Source of the DNA: Isochrysis galbana
Lineage: Eukaryota; Haptophyta; Isochrysidales; Isochrysidaceae
Direction of reading: 5' to 3'
NCBI GenBank assembly: GCA_018136815.1
Contig: CM030943.1
Span: 2,566,223 to 2,630,222 of the forward strand
Length of the DNA stretch: 64,000 nucleotides
Below, one piece after another: positions 19,578-31,500 of this stretch. A model generated the notes under the pieces. It was not told the DNA's origin, did not search any database, and saw nothing but the letters and a program-made list of their open reading frames with translations. The translations under genes and the position numbers were made by a program. Position 1 is the first letter of the stretch; each line of letters starts with the position of its first letter.

Positions 19578-20958
19578 ATGCTGTCTCTCGTCCCCTCCCT
19601 GTTGCTGTCGTTTGCATCGGGTCCTGGCTACAACGATGGCGCCAAGTCGGGGGTCTGCTTTACTGGCTGCTCCCCGTACGCGTGCCCTACTGCCCCGCTT
19701 CATGGTCCACGCGCGCAGACACCGCCCGTGAGCGTGCCGGTGACAAGGCGCAGGGCGCACAAGCCGATCGTTCACCACCTTGCACAGCCAGTAGAGCAGA
19801 CTCCCTGCCCTTCGTGGTCCGCGCGCACTGACACCTCACGTGAGCCCGCCGGTGACAAGGCGCACAAGCCGATCATGTGCCAACCTGCAATTGGTCCAGG
19901 TACACCGAGCCGCCGTTCCCGACCTGGTCCGGCATGGTCGAGAAGATGGCTGGCGATTGCAAACTCCTCGTGCACCTTGGCGACACGAAGGGTGGCAGCG
20001 GCCCCTGCAACGACACCTTGATGGCCGAACCCATCCGGATCATGATCCGCTCTGGCGCACCGGTGCTGTACACTCTCGGTGATAACGAGGCGACCGACTG
20101 CCACCGCATGCTGTCGCGGTCGGACATGACGGCCCAGGGCGGCGTGGTTGGCTCTTCCTCCGCCGCGGCCGCCGCGATGTACCCGGTGGCTGCCGAATAC
20201 CTTACCGCGGAGTCTGCGCGGTCGCACATGATTTCCGAGTTCTTCAGCGACCTCACGACCGACCTGACAGGCACGCTCGCCGTGGACACTCACTCTGCGG
20301 CCTGCCCGTTCAACTCGATGGTCGTCGTCGACCACATGCTCGTCGCCACGATCGAGATGCCTGGCTCCAATTTCGGCCTCTCCGTCGAGCCAAATATGGA
20401 TCTTGTCGACCCGGTCGCGTCGCACCAGATGATGTACGACCGGGCCAACGCGTGCAACATGGAATGGATCACCGCCGCCGCCAAGAAAGCGGCGGACCAC
20501 CACATCAAAGCGGTGCTCATCGGCTTCCAGGCAGCCTGGTGGGATGTAGCCCTGGTCGGCACGGGAAGCAAGTCGGCCGCTGCTCGGCACGTCGCATATG
20601 AGCCATTCCTGCAGAAGATGCTCGAGGTGACCGCGGCCTATCCGGACATCATGTTCTACACAGTCCATGCCGACTCGCACTTTTGGCTCAGCTTTTCGCC
20701 AAGCAACATCCAAAACTGGGTCAACCTCATGGTACGTCACCCCTTCTCGCACTCCCTTTGGCCATCCATCATGCCCACAGGTCCGCCCATCCGACGCCCG
20801 CCTCTCTGCACACTCTTGCGCAGGTCGAGGGTTCGGACCGTGCGCTGTACAGCTACGCCAAGTTCACTCACGACCCCAACGCCGAGTTCGACCCGCTTAC
20901 CGTGAAGGAGGTGCACACCAAGATGTCTGAACAGGAGGCGGCCTCGTACGGCCGTTGA
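19578..20958 (+). CDS. Calcineurin-like metallophosphatase, secreted (N-terminal part incomplete)
   Basis: Exon 2 (19900-20731) and exon 3 (20824-20958) join in phase 0 across a GTACGT...GCAG intron. Exon 1 probably starts at ATG 19578 with a signal-peptide-like MLSLVPSLLLSFASG; its end is uncertain. Metallophosphoesterase signatures are LVHLGDTK, the GDNEATDCHR block (family GDNE.TDC), AVLIGFQAAWWD and TVHADSHFW, which supply metal ligands Asp, Asn and His. The family hydrolyses phosphate esters with a dinuclear metal site. The first motif (an Asp-x-His or GD-type ligand before the LVHLGD block) is not visible. The segment between exons 1 and 2 holds a tandem duplication (GCCGGTGACAAGGCGC at about 19736 and 19848), so the N-terminal domain may be disrupted. 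Either a missed exon or a partly decayed gene. Confidence 0.75.
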
Positions 20959-21390
20959 TCATGCGAGCATGTCTGCCCGCCGACTTCAAGAAATGGAGTT
21001 TTAGTCCGCGGCATGGCTTAACGTGTTTTAAGCGCGGCGAGCCATTTAAGCCGCGGCAAGCCATTTGTCTTCTATCTTCTATCAATAGATTCAATCAAGC
21101 ACTTTGCACTTCCCTTGCGGATTCACACACACCACATCGCCCCACACATGCTCGACAATGCACAGTAAAGAAAAAAATCTTGAAGGTCTCCGCTTTGCTA
21201 CTAGTACTAGTGACTTGCATTCATATACGATCGCGTCGCCATCGCCTATACCCCTACCGCTACTCTCTCTTCCGCTTCCGCTACAGCCTTCGTTCCCTTT
21301 TCATCGGTTGTGGGCATGTCTGCTTTGTCTCGTCTAGAGGCGTCCATGTTGTTGCCATGTATATTTATATTCTTGAGCGTTAGTACCGAA
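20959..21390. other. Intergenic region
   Basis: Contains short inverted repeats near 21005-21065 (CCGCGGCATGGCTTAA against TTTAAGCCGCGGCAAGCCA) and AT-rich sequence leading to the MERA hairpin at 21391. No gene seen. Confidence 0.45.
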
Positions 21391-22060
21391 CTATCTTTAA
21401 AAAGATAGGGTCATGGAACGCGCGCCGCTCCCCTCCCCTCCTGCCGCCACACCCACCGCGCCGGAAGATCAGGCCATGGGCACATACAATCGATTCCCCG
21501 ACAGAGCAAACACATGCCGCATATGCAGAGCGGCGAACGAATCCTCGACGCATCTGGGTGAATGCCCCGGGATAACCAGGATATTAGACGCTTTGAACAG
21601 AATCGCGAGATTCTCGCCCAACGCCGAAAGAAGGAGAGAAAGAAGACATCATCATAGATAACCTATTCATATTCCGAAAGGGAGACGCCCCAAAAGCGAG
21701 ATATACACTCTATACCTGTTAGCATGGAGATATATCATAACGGACTTCTATAGGATTCACTATGAGAATATAGACTACTCAGAAGAATCAATACTCATAA
21801 GAATCATAGAGAGATACACCGCCCTGTGTAAAGCACTATTATTCGCATATGAAACCGACTCAGCGCGAACGGCCCAAGCGGGCATGGGAAGACAACCCAA
21901 GAAAAGAATAGATATAGGCGACTTAAGGCCCGTATTTCACATAAGCGACAAGGGTGGGCTCAAACAAACCTAGCGAGGAGCTAGCTGAGCTAGCCACCAA
22001 GCTGAGGATCGCACACGCTGTCGAAGAGACCAAGGAGCGAGGCAAGGAAGACGAATAAAC
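21391..22060 (+). pseudogene. MERA element copy 4: internally deleted, 5' start joined to C-terminal tail
   Basis: Plus strand. A hairpin CTATCTTT-AA-AAAGATAG (21391-21408) is followed by ATGGAACGCGCGCCG (ATG 21413), so the 5' end is intact. Only about 20 residues later comes a zinc-finger-like block CRICRAANESSTHLGECPG, spacing C-x2-C-x7-H-x4-C, and then, after frame changes, FIFRKGDAPKARYTLYLLAW and RYIITDFYRIHYEN. The last block matches the tail at 42843-43140. The central body (presumably the reverse transcriptase) is missing and the frame breaks at least twice, so this is a non-coding deletion derivative. Classification as LINE-like rests on the Cys/His block near the end of the last ORF and on A-rich sequence after it. 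Confidence 0.6.
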
Positions 22061-22106
22061 CACTGATACAACGAGCAAGGGAGGGCACCACTAGAGGCAC
22101 TGCGAT

Positions 22107-22400
22107 CTAAAAAAAATCTTCTTAAAAATTCCCGCTACGTACACGGCGTGAGGCAGCTTGCTAGTGTACCTCCCTACTACCCAACCTTAACCCCTAAACA
22201 ACCCCCTTCCCCTTCCCCAGTTCCCTCTCTGGCGGAGAAGCTGGTTCCAGGGAGGCCGCGCGCGCTGCTTCGGCCGGGAGTTGGAGAGAAGGCCTAGCAA
22301 CCCCCTTCCCCTTCCCCAGTTCCCTCTTTAGCGGAGAAGCTGGTTCCAGGGAGGCCGCGCGCCGCGCGCGCTGCTTCGGCCGGGAGTTGGAGAGAAGGGG
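22107..22400. repeat. Dispersed repeat with an internal tandem duplication of about 95 bp
   Basis: Starts with A-rich TCTAAAAAAAATCTTC and is homologous to 9650-9830. Within it, a unit running from CAACCCCCTTCCCCTTCCCC to GGAGTTGGAGAGAAGG occurs at about 22199-22289 and 22300-22397, differing by a few bases and a GCGC expansion. Likely the 3' end of a non-LTR-type repeat. Confidence 0.6.
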
Positions 22401-22509
22401 GTGGGAGATTGTGGCTCGTCTCTTGATCTAGTTTCGACTCGGAGTTTCCTCATTTATATAACGTGAGAGCTATATTGGTTTTCGGTGCGGTTCTTATTGA
22501 GAGATTTGG

Positions 22510-23154
22510 CTACCCTAGCCTAGGTGATGTGCAGTTGCTTATTTCTCGAGAACCGCACGCGGCGTGAGCTGGTAAGGGCCGTTCTCCTTTTTTGACGAGA
22601 GGTACCTCCTTCAGAGAGGACCGGACGGCGCAAGACTTGCGTGGAGCCGAGTCGGCTAGAGCGCCATAGGTCACCGCAAACTCGTGTGAGACTCCCGAGA
22701 GAGCTGCTTGAAGCTTGTCGCCATATGCGGCCTTGAATTGGTCGTGCGCGTCTTCATCGACATAAAAGATCCAAGGACCTTTGCGTCCTTTATCCATCCC
22801 ATCAGGGGTGGCATCGAGACCTTCAAGCTTTGAGAGGAGGTATTTCATGTAGGTTGCTACGTCCTCACTTTTGATCTCCTTGTTGTCCTCAGCTAGTTGG
22901 GCTAGCTGTATGAAGAAAGGAGTGTCGTCCGGTTCCTCCTCATCATCATGTGGAGGTGAGGCGAATTGTGCGTGTGTGTTGTGTGTTTGGTTTGGCTTCG
23001 GTTCCGACTGTGGGTCCGCTCGCTTGCGCGAGGGCGCCGGTGGATGTTGAGGGGGCAGAGGTGGAGCCTTCCGCCTTCTGTGCTTCTTGTGGTTGCTTCC
23101 CTTTGGGGCCGGCCGCCTCAGCGTACGACTTCTGTGGATTGTTGTTTGAGGGGT
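22510..23154 (-). pseudogene. MERA element copy 5, ORF1 distal part (beyond the Ty3 insertion)
   Basis: This is the continuation of the ORF1 that starts at 42815. On the minus strand, after the Ty3 element and its 5-bp duplication, the frame resumes as SNNNPQKSYAEAAGPKGK and runs to a stop near 22945. A second frame then takes over (DDEEEPDDTPFFIQLAQLAE, YMKYLLSKLEGLDATPDG, GPWIFYVDEDAHDQFKAAYG), suggesting a frameshift. The end (VKKGERPLPAHA, 22535-22610) contains the block shared with the (ATT)n-tailed elements. It has a gag/ORF1-like make-up, basic and Pro-rich first and acidic later. From 23155 the gag start inside the 3' LTR also reads into this sequence. Confidence 0.55.
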
Positions 23155-24532
23155 TGTCAGAGCAAGGCTCATCTCACTCTTGGTGATGGCCTGCGAGGGC
23201 GCGCCGGCAGCTAGCGCGGAATGCGGTTCTTGCGGGGAGCTCATGGAGCTTTCCTCGGGGGTGACTACGGGCATGGTGATCGACGCACGACGCACGACGC
23301 ACGGAGGGCGCGGAAGTGCGGAAGGAGGCTTGAGGGAGGTGGTGGCAGGCGACTGGGGGTGGCTCAGGCGCGTGCTTGGCTTGTATTGACTCGTTGACTC
23401 GGGGTATAGACTCGGGAACTCGGGGGGACTCGCTTGGGAACACGGTGGGACTCGACGAAGTTGCTACAAAAACCACTCACAAGAAACCAAAAACCAAAGT
23501 CCTTGGGCTCAGAAAACTAACGTAAACACTCCGGAATCATACGATAAACAAACCCCTCCCCGCGCGGCGAAGGCTGAAGTCGCGATCGCTCGTCATGCGC
23601 GAAGATATACGGAAAGAGAGCGCATAACTACGCCACCGAAGGGTTCGAACTATCGTCAAAGTGGAACTCGTCCGCTGAAGCCAACGCGGAGGGTCGAGGA
23701 GAGATCCAAAATCGCGCCGGGGGAAGAAGGCGATGTGCGGAGAGACCTTCTAGACAAGCAACGAGCAAGGGGCGACGAAACAAGACGCGAGACGCGAGGC
23801 GCGTGCCATTCGTTCTTCCTTTCTTTCATCGAAACCGCGACGAAACTAACATTAAACGTCGGTGCCCCCTCCGCGAGGATCGCGAAGAAGAACGGACGAG
23901 ATGGAGGCAATCATCGAAGGAACCGCGAGAGGAATCGAAGCGAGGGGGGGAACAACGACGGCCGGAGGAAACGAACCGCGCGCGGGGAGAAGAGAACCTC
24001 GCGCGGGGGGGGGATTAATATAACGGCCGGAGGCGACGGACGGCACGCCGAGGGAAAGAACCTGCCGCGGGGGGGCGAGGGACCGAGGGCACGGCGGGGC
24101 AGCGTGGGAGGGCGCGAGGCCGATCTCGGAGCGAGATCGCGTCCTTTCCCTCGCGGAGCGCGGAGAGACCCCCACGAGATATCTTGGGACCGGAGAATGT
24201 TTTGGACGAATCTTCTTGCCGTCGGCCGAGGAGAGGCGGACGGAGAGAGAGAGAGAGAGAGAGTCTCGCAGAGCGACTGCAGAACGAGAAGTCGAAGTCA
24301 TGCCGGTTTATTACCTTAAACGAGCCAACAATTATAGTAACAGCAAAAACAAAATTCGAATCGCAAATTTCGAGACCAAAACCTGCAAACCTGGACTTGA
24401 GACCATGGGGAATCCGAATCTGTGTGTCTTGTGCGTCAGTGGCAACACGGGGAACTGTTCAATTGTAATTGTGAGCGCGTACCTTACACGAATATTCATG
24501 CCTACAGCCTTCAGATGGGCAGGAATACAACA
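23155..24532 (-). repeat. 3' LTR (1,378 bp)
   Basis: Left-hand LTR; starts TGTCAGAGC and ends AATACAACA on the + strand. It carries the same gag start codon region as the 5' LTR (MRRASITMPVV...), here reading outward into flanking MERA sequence. A (GA)n run lies at about 24243-24262. Confidence 0.93.
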
Positions 24533-26083
24533 CCCCCCGACTTAAATCGAGACGTCTCCCGATGTCGAGCCAAAAGAGTTCATTTGACCATACGAGACGA
24601 GAGACCTAGAAGAGGAGGATTAACCCATGGATCCAAAGCGAGCACAAAATCGGCAGCTTAGCGCGGCGGCCCCCGATTTCGTACGTCACGTCCTACCACG
24701 TTCTCCCTTTTACAGGAGTTTTGCTCGGGCAGTTGCGCTGGGTCAGGCGCTGACGCGACGCTAATCATCCACTTCCGGTCGACTTAGCGCTACGATTGTG
24801 AACGAGAACGAGTACGACTCGAAGGCAGATCAGGAGGAGTACGACTTGTCTCTTGAATTCGACGTGGAATAACTTGATTGGATTGGGAACTTGAGCTTGG
24901 ACTTGAAGAGGAGTCTACAGCGGAGTGAGCTTGGGGTTGAACCGGACGGCGGTCGAAAGTGGTGTCGTACGACTCAACTAGATCAGCACAACGCCGAAGC
25001 AACTCAATTCGAGACTCCCAAGTAGCTTCAGAACGAGGATAGCCGCGCCATTTGACGAGATACTTGAATGAAACTCCATCGCCCTTGCGATCGAGTAACT
25101 CTTCGACCAAGTACTCATCTTCAGCGAGCGGAGACGAATCGGTGACGGTGAAGTACGGACGAAGATTGGAAATGTGAACTTCATCCTTGACTTGACGATT
25201 TTCGAGATCGCGTAGACGGTAGCGAGTGGCCGAGATGGCTTCTTCTACTCGGTAGGGACCGGAGTAGAGATATTGAAGTTTGTTGGCGTGGCCAGGGATT
25301 CGACGACAAACTCTGTCTCCTGGTTTGAAGGTGACACCGAGTTTAGACTTTTGAGAGGCGGAGCGCATCGATTCGCGTTGGGCTTCTTGAGTACTTTCGA
25401 GGGCGGAACGCCACGACTCGAGAAGCTTCTTATTGAGCTCGGTGGCGTAAATGACGGCATCGGACGGAGGCCTAGATGGAAGCAACTCGAGAACAGGAGC
25501 AGGGTCAGCAAGTTGAGCTGGAAGACGAAGCTCCCGACCAAACAAGATAGCCGCGGGTGACTTGGGTACGACGCGACCGGCGGTCGCTCGCATAGACATG
25601 AGAAGAAACGGAAGGTGGTCGACCCAATGGGCGCCGCCTTCATTGGAGACTCGAGTCATCGTGAGGAGAGTTTGTTGAGCTCTTTCTACTAGCCCTACGC
25701 CTTCGTGGCGATAGGCTTCAGTAGTGCTCAAGTCCGTGCCGGTCGCTTTGAGAATTAGGTCCACTAATCAAGAGCAAAGATTCGAGCCGGCGTCGGTTCG
25801 AAGTTGGCGAGGGACTCCATAACGAGATACGATGAGACGCATGAAGACGTCCAGACATTTTGCGGACGAGGGGTTACCGTTGCAAGGCTCAGCTTCAATC
25901 CAACGAGAGAGAGAATCGACGAAAACAATCAGCTTATCAAAACCGGAGCGGCCGGATACGAAATCGTGGGTGGGAGCCATCGAAAGAATATCGCAATAGA
26001 CGACGTCGAAAGGATAGGATCCGATAGAAAGACCGGATGGATGGGCGAGCGGTCGCGGTAACGGTTTGCCAAGAGTGCATTCA

Positions 26084-29000
26084 TGGCACTCTCGAACGTA
26101 CTCCGATACAGAGGCGGATAGGCCAGGCCAGTAAACTCGAGAACGAAGTAGGGTAGTCATCCTTGTCGCACCTGGGTGACCAAGGTGGTCATGGTAGGCG
26201 CGGAGGTACGTGTCACGAAGGGACTCCGGAATGTATAAACGAAGAGGAGCCTCTTCCGCCTCTGAGGAGCGGTAGTAGAGTAGGCCATCGCGAAGCAGGA
26301 ATCGGGACCTCTTCTTCGACGACGAGCTAGAGTCGATCGAAGAGGAAGCTTTCGGAAGGATCGACTCGAGTTCAGAAATGATCGAGCTAGCGAACTCGTC
26401 GGTAGAGAGCGCTTGACGCAATTCGTCGGCATGAGGCACGCCCACATCGAGATACGAGGAGGTAATCGACTCCGAAGATTCCGATGCTTGACGAGCGAGC
26501 CTATCGTTTGCTTGTTGGCGGCGAGCGGTGAGGGTGGATGAAGTAACCGCGGCGGCAACTATGTCGTGAATTTCGGAAGAATCGAAAGAATGGACGTCAC
26601 TCTCCTCGAGATGGAGAGGATCGTGATCGGGCTCGAGAGCAACTAGGCGGGATAAGCCGTCGGCGTCCCAGTGAGTGACTCCAGGTTTGTGCACGACGTC
26701 GAATCGATATTCGGCTAGCTTCAGGACCCATCGCATGAGGCGCGAGGCTGGACCACCGGTGACTTGATCTTTCATCGTGTGAAGCCAGCGCAAAGCTGAA
26801 TGGTCTACGACGAGGGTGAAGTGGCGACCCCAAAGATAAGGCCTCCAATTTCGGATCGATTCTAGCGCTGCTAGAAGTTCGATTTCAGTAACTGTCCAAT
26901 GGCGCTCAGCCGGACTCAAACTACGACCGTAGTATGCAACAACGCGCTCTCTCCCTTCGTCGTCTTTCTGAGCAAGGACGCCGGCGATGCCTAGCTTGCT
27001 AGCACCGTCGGTCTTAACGAGGAAAGGACGGTCGTCTCGAGGAGGTGCGAGTACGGGTTCTTCACAGATAGCTTGCTTGAGATCTTCGATAGCCTGGCGA
27101 CAGGCTTCTGTTTGCGACTCGACCGGGACATCGCACCCTTTCCGCGTGAGAGCGGTTAACGGCGCTGCACGGATCGCAAAACGGCGTATAAAACGGCGGT
27201 AGTACGAGCACAGTCCAAGGAAAGAACGGACGGCTTCGATAGAGTTGATTTGGGTAGGGTCGATTTTCGAGACGGCTTCCACTTTCTTGGGATCCATCCG
27301 AAGACCTTCACGCGAAACAACGTGGCCGAGATATTCAGCCGAGGTGGCAAAGAAAACGCATTTCGACATCTTGCAAGTGAGGCCCGCCCAGATGAGACGT
27401 TCCAAGACAAGATCAAGACGGTGTAACATTTGTTGGAATGACGACTCTTCCCTGGCCTGCAGCGAGTCACCTACACCTGTCGACCAGGCGCCGACATCAT
27501 CCAAGTATGGCATACAAATCTCCCATGCCAGCCCACCGAGAACGGCGTCCATGATCGGCACATATACGAGGGACCGGATTGAACACCGAAAGGCAAGTAA
27601 TTGAACTCGTACTTGCCGCGATGAGTAGTGAACGCGGTGATATGTTTATCGGACTCTTTGATCGGTATACCCCAGAAACCAGATGCCAGGTCCAGGGTGC
27701 AAAGGAATAGAGAATCAAGGTTGCCTTGGCCGGACGACAATCGGTCGATGGCTTCTACCGTGAGGGGAAGAGGGCTGTCCTCTAGACGAAGCTTGGAGTT
27801 GACGTCGCGATAATCTACGCAGAAACGTACGGAGCCATCCTTCTTAGTGACTAACACGACTCGAGAGGCCCACGACGAATTTGATTTCCTAATGATGCCC
27901 GCGGACTCCATCTTGCAAACTTCGTCCTCTATGATCTTCTCACCCTCTCGTCCAACTCTAGACGGTGCGTGGCGGTGAGCTTCGGCTCCGGGGTTGAGCG
28001 GTAGCTCTACCTCCATCACGTGAGTGTGATTCGGGTTGGTCGGGTCAATTGCGAAAGCAGCGATACGTCGGGCCAGTAGACGACGAACTTGTTCACGTTG
28101 GGGCATCGAGAGACGGCCCTCGGGGTCGATCTTGGCTGCCTCGAGGAGCTTGCGTTGGTCCTCGTTGAGCGACTCAATCACATCCGGCGAGTTATTGTCA
28201 CCGACGCGGTGATAAGTTCCAGCGTGAATCTTGAATCGAACCTGTAGCGAAGCTACAGGATGGAACGACGGAAGGTGTAGTGGTTTGGGGTCAGTATTGG
28301 CCACCGTAACCGCGATGGTGTGGTCGGATTTCGGCCTCTCTACTTGAGGGATGACGAGCGGAGAGCTGTCAATAGTCTCGCGTGTAGGGAGTCGGTCCAC
28401 GAGCATGGCGCAGTCTTCGTGTTCTCGAAGAGCTAGCGGAATTCGGACGTGAAACGTCGCCCGATGATAGGCCGGGATCGTGATAGGTTCATGGGTATAT
28501 AGGAGGTACTCGGAGCCACAAGACGCCGGCGCTTTGGCGGCAAACTCATCGGCCGTGTTGAAGAGCGGCTCGGAGACTAGCTGGTTGTCGTTTTCGGCGG
28601 CTTGCGGCCCTCGGAAGAAGTCAGTCGTGATTGGGTTCGCGGAGGTCGGACAGACCTGTGCACAAGTCATGCTGACAGGGACCACCGCTATCGGTGACGT
28701 CGAGACGCGAAAGATCGGCGGAGCGTCGGGGCTTGGACTGCCATTAACCTCAAGAGGAGCCACCGTGGATGGGGCACCGAGGGTGATAGAGCCGTCCGCG
28801 CTGTCGGAGGCGAGCTGAATCGAAGCGGCGTGCGTAGCTAAGAAGTCGTTCCCGAGCAGTAGCATCGGGTTGCCTTCAATCACCATGAACGTATGACGAA
28901 AGAGAAATCCACCGACGGAGAAAACGATTCGAGCCTTGCCTCGCGTGATAAGAGGCAGGCCGTCCGGACCGTGAAGCGGTGTCACTACGGCTTGTGGCAG

Positions 29001-31400
29001 CCGCTCGACGCATGCGTCTTTGGGTAGGCTGGACAAGAGGGAAGTGGTCACGACCGACGGGCCAGCTCCGGTGTCAGCGAGTGTGCTGTTGACCGTGAGG
29101 GCGGAGTCGGCTAAGATTACTCCTTCTTTGCCGGCAGCCTCGCCGGAGCGGCAGACCATTAGATCTCGAACATATAGACAATGCCTTGGGTAGGCAGATG
29201 GTAGGGTATCCACGACGCTCTCCGGCCGGTGCGCGGTCACGTGTGCAATGGTGTCGGACAGGGACGGGGTTGGTCGCCAGCGTCGTTGCTCGGGTGAATT
29301 CGTCGTCAAACTGGTCGTCGTCTCTTCGGGTACTCCGACTGCCGCTATCGTGGCAGAGGGCCTAGAGGGGTCGTCCTCGTTGGTAGCGGTACAGGGTGAT
29401 AGCTTGGGACTAGTGTAGCCCAGGCCTCTCTTGTCGGTGGGGTGCCTCGGGTGGTTGGACATCTTTTCCCAGTCTTTCTCGAGACGAGCTTGGGCTTCTG
29501 TCTTGGGTCTTCGAACTAATGAGGCTAGCTCTTCGGCGCGGATGCCTTTGGCTTCCACGAACTCGATCGGCGCTCGGACGGCAGCGGCGAGGTCGGATTC
29601 CTCGTCGGCGTTTCGTCCGGCTAGAGCTTGCGCTCTTATTTCGTCAGCGGTTTCGGGCGTGACGTTGGACCATTTCTGGTCCCCGTTCACTCCGAATGAT
29701 TGCCATTGTTGGCGCCGCTTCCGGAGAGTCGTCGGCGTCGTCGGACGCGGCGAGCTCGCGCGTGCCGGAGGCGGGGCGGTCCATGGAGAGAATGGGTCGT
29801 GGAGTGTAGACTCGGAGGCGTGGAGTGGCGTGTCGTTGTCGTGGTTATCGTGGGTTTCTTTTTGGTCTTCGTGGTTGTCTGACTCGGGAGTAGCTGGACG
29901 GGAAACAACGGGGTCGGAAGAAACTTCACTAGATTCCCTCCCCCTCTCATAACGATGAAGAGCCGACCACGGCTCGTATGCGGTAGCCTCAGTCGAGCTA
30001 AGGGAAGGCCGGTCCGATAGGCTGCGCCGCGCGCAAGCGAGTAGCTCCAACGCGGACAGTTTCTTCGTCGATGGCTGGTCTCCCTGTTGGCTCAAATGTC
30101 GAAGAAGAACAGGCATCCAATGGGTCGCCATCGCTCCAGCTACACCGACGTAGGTGCGGCTGCGAAGGGCGCCACGGTGCGGTGAAGGAGAGAGGTTAGC
30201 CATGGCCGACTCACGGCCATCCACGACGCAGGTTGGCTGGAGAGGCGGCAGCCCTTTGGTGAGGTACAACCCGGTGGCTTTCTGGTGTCCAGTGCCGTGC
30301 TCCCAGGGTTGGACGAATTGGGTCGGGGTCAACCCCCCGACTAAACGGCGAGCTTCCGCATGCATCCGAGGGTTCTCAACCGCTACAAACGGAGCAGTGG
30401 CGGAGGCCATTGACTTGAAGACGCGGGCGGCCGACTCAAGAGCGGCACGACGTCCGGGTTCTTGGGAGAGCCATTGACTGCTGACGGCGGAGAGGTACGT
30501 GCAGGGCGGGTGGGCGATGACTAGGTCCAACCTAGGTTTTGGACATGAAGCGCGTCGCCTTGGAAGTGGGGCACGTAGTCAATCTCGGAAGGATACAAAT
30601 CGCACGTAGCTACATCAGCTCCGGCGAGTAGGAACATGGAGGAGACGACGCCGCTAGTCTCACCAACGACGAGAACTCGTGGGGCGTGACAGCCAGAAGT
30701 CAGCCCGTCTTGGACTTGTTGACTTGTCTTCGTGAGCTCAGCGCAAAGCTCATCGAAGTGCTTGGGTAGCGCGGCGGCAGGCGAGGCTAAGGTGCCACTG
30801 CGCGGCCGGCGGAGCTCTTGGGCTGCCTCCGTGAGGTGCCGAGGTAATACCACCGCAGAGCCGCTCGCTCGTGCACGAAGAGAGGCGAGAGCGTGGAGAG
30901 CGGGTGACGGGGTATCATCGCGGGTGCCGACATCGGAGTTGTTTCGAGAGGAATCGAAGGACTGGATCGCGGACGCATTGATCGCTGCCACGCGCATGAT
31001 GGTGGTGGCAGTGGTATCGAGAGGCAGGCAGTGCTCGGAGGCGGCGACCGGTGGCCGCAGCGACGTAGGACGAATGGAAGAAGACTCGGATATCGACGAC
31101 GTAGAGACGGGCTCGGGAGGACGGGATGGACGAAGAAACTCGGAGAAGTGGGGTGTCGGATTGCGGCGACGGACGCCGCGGCCGCGAGACCACCGGTGAG
31201 AGACATGAAGGACATGGCTTAGAGACTCGGTTGGGCTGGCTCAATGGGCGTAGAAGCTCGGTTTGGGAGGCGGCCGTTCCTCGACGTGCAAGGGAGTTGT
31301 GGTCACTCTCCATGGTCACGTCGGAAGAGGAAACAGGCCAGGGATCGACGTCGTTGCATTCTGTCGTCGGCGGGGTCGGCGCCGGCGAAAGAAGGGACGT
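26084..31400. repeat. Left copy of a 5.3-kb duplication across the assembly gap
   Basis: Matches 31501-36810 over its full length. The right end stops at GAAGGGACGT, which continues without break at 36800-36810. Differences are almost all single-base indels in short runs, for example CAACCCCCC against CAACCCCC (30333/35744) and GTCCAACC against GTCCCAACC (30523/35935). This is the pattern of two contig ends covering one locus. Confidence 0.9.
30110..30700 (-). other. Methyltransferase-like domain, left contig copy
   Basis: Same domain as at 35520-36125. Here the second half (from about 30520 down: VIAHPPCTYLS to the RSRTYVGVAGAMATHW block) lies in one long frame with protease and RT, while the SAM-binding half is in the frame above 30521 because of a one-base difference near 30525. 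Confidence 0.7.
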
Positions 31401-31500
31401 NNNNNNNNNNNNNNNNNNNNNNNNNNNNNNNNNNNNNNNNNNNNNNNNNNNNNNNNNNNNNNNNNNNNNNNNNNNNNNNNNNNNNNNNNNNNNNNNNNNN
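31401..31500. other. Assembly gap (100 N) with overlapping ends
   Basis: The sequence left of the gap ends at a point equivalent to 36810 and the sequence right of it begins at a point equivalent to 26084. The two sides therefore overlap instead of being separated. Confidence 0.97.

Larger units (their letters stand above)
24790..31400 (-). pseudogene. Ty3/gypsy pol polyprotein, left contig copy (contains the only copy of the integrase core and chromodomain)
   Basis: Domains on the minus strand, high to low coordinate: methyltransferase-like (about 30700-30110), aspartic protease with DTGAGPS (about 29080) and LLLGNDFL, reverse transcriptase (CTLDLASGFW near 27690; YLDD near 27505), RNase H (VKTDGASKLGIAGVLAQK to VDHSALRWL, about 27030-26790), integrase HHCC (HLGHPG...CHECTLGK, about 26190-26065), integrase core Asp in YCDIL and in RTDAGSN, Glu in VERAQQTL, and chromodomain (EYLVEELLD...YLVKWRGYPRSEATWE, about 25110-25000). 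Breaks: a one-base frameshift between the two RT catalytic blocks near 27556 (also present in the right copy), an in-frame TGA at 25768-25770 inside the integrase core, and contig-end homopolymer shifts near 30525. The stop and the RT shift suggest this insertion is not autonomous. Confidence 0.85.

Noticed and set aside
23640-23665. GGTTCGAA motif in the LTR as a tRNA T-loop
   Set aside because: No cloverleaf can be drawn around it, and it lies in the LTR of the element in both copies.
27545-27565. Programmed -1 frameshift inside RT
   Set aside because: No slippery heptamer or evident pseudoknot; a shift in the middle of the RT domain is more simply a one-base deletion.
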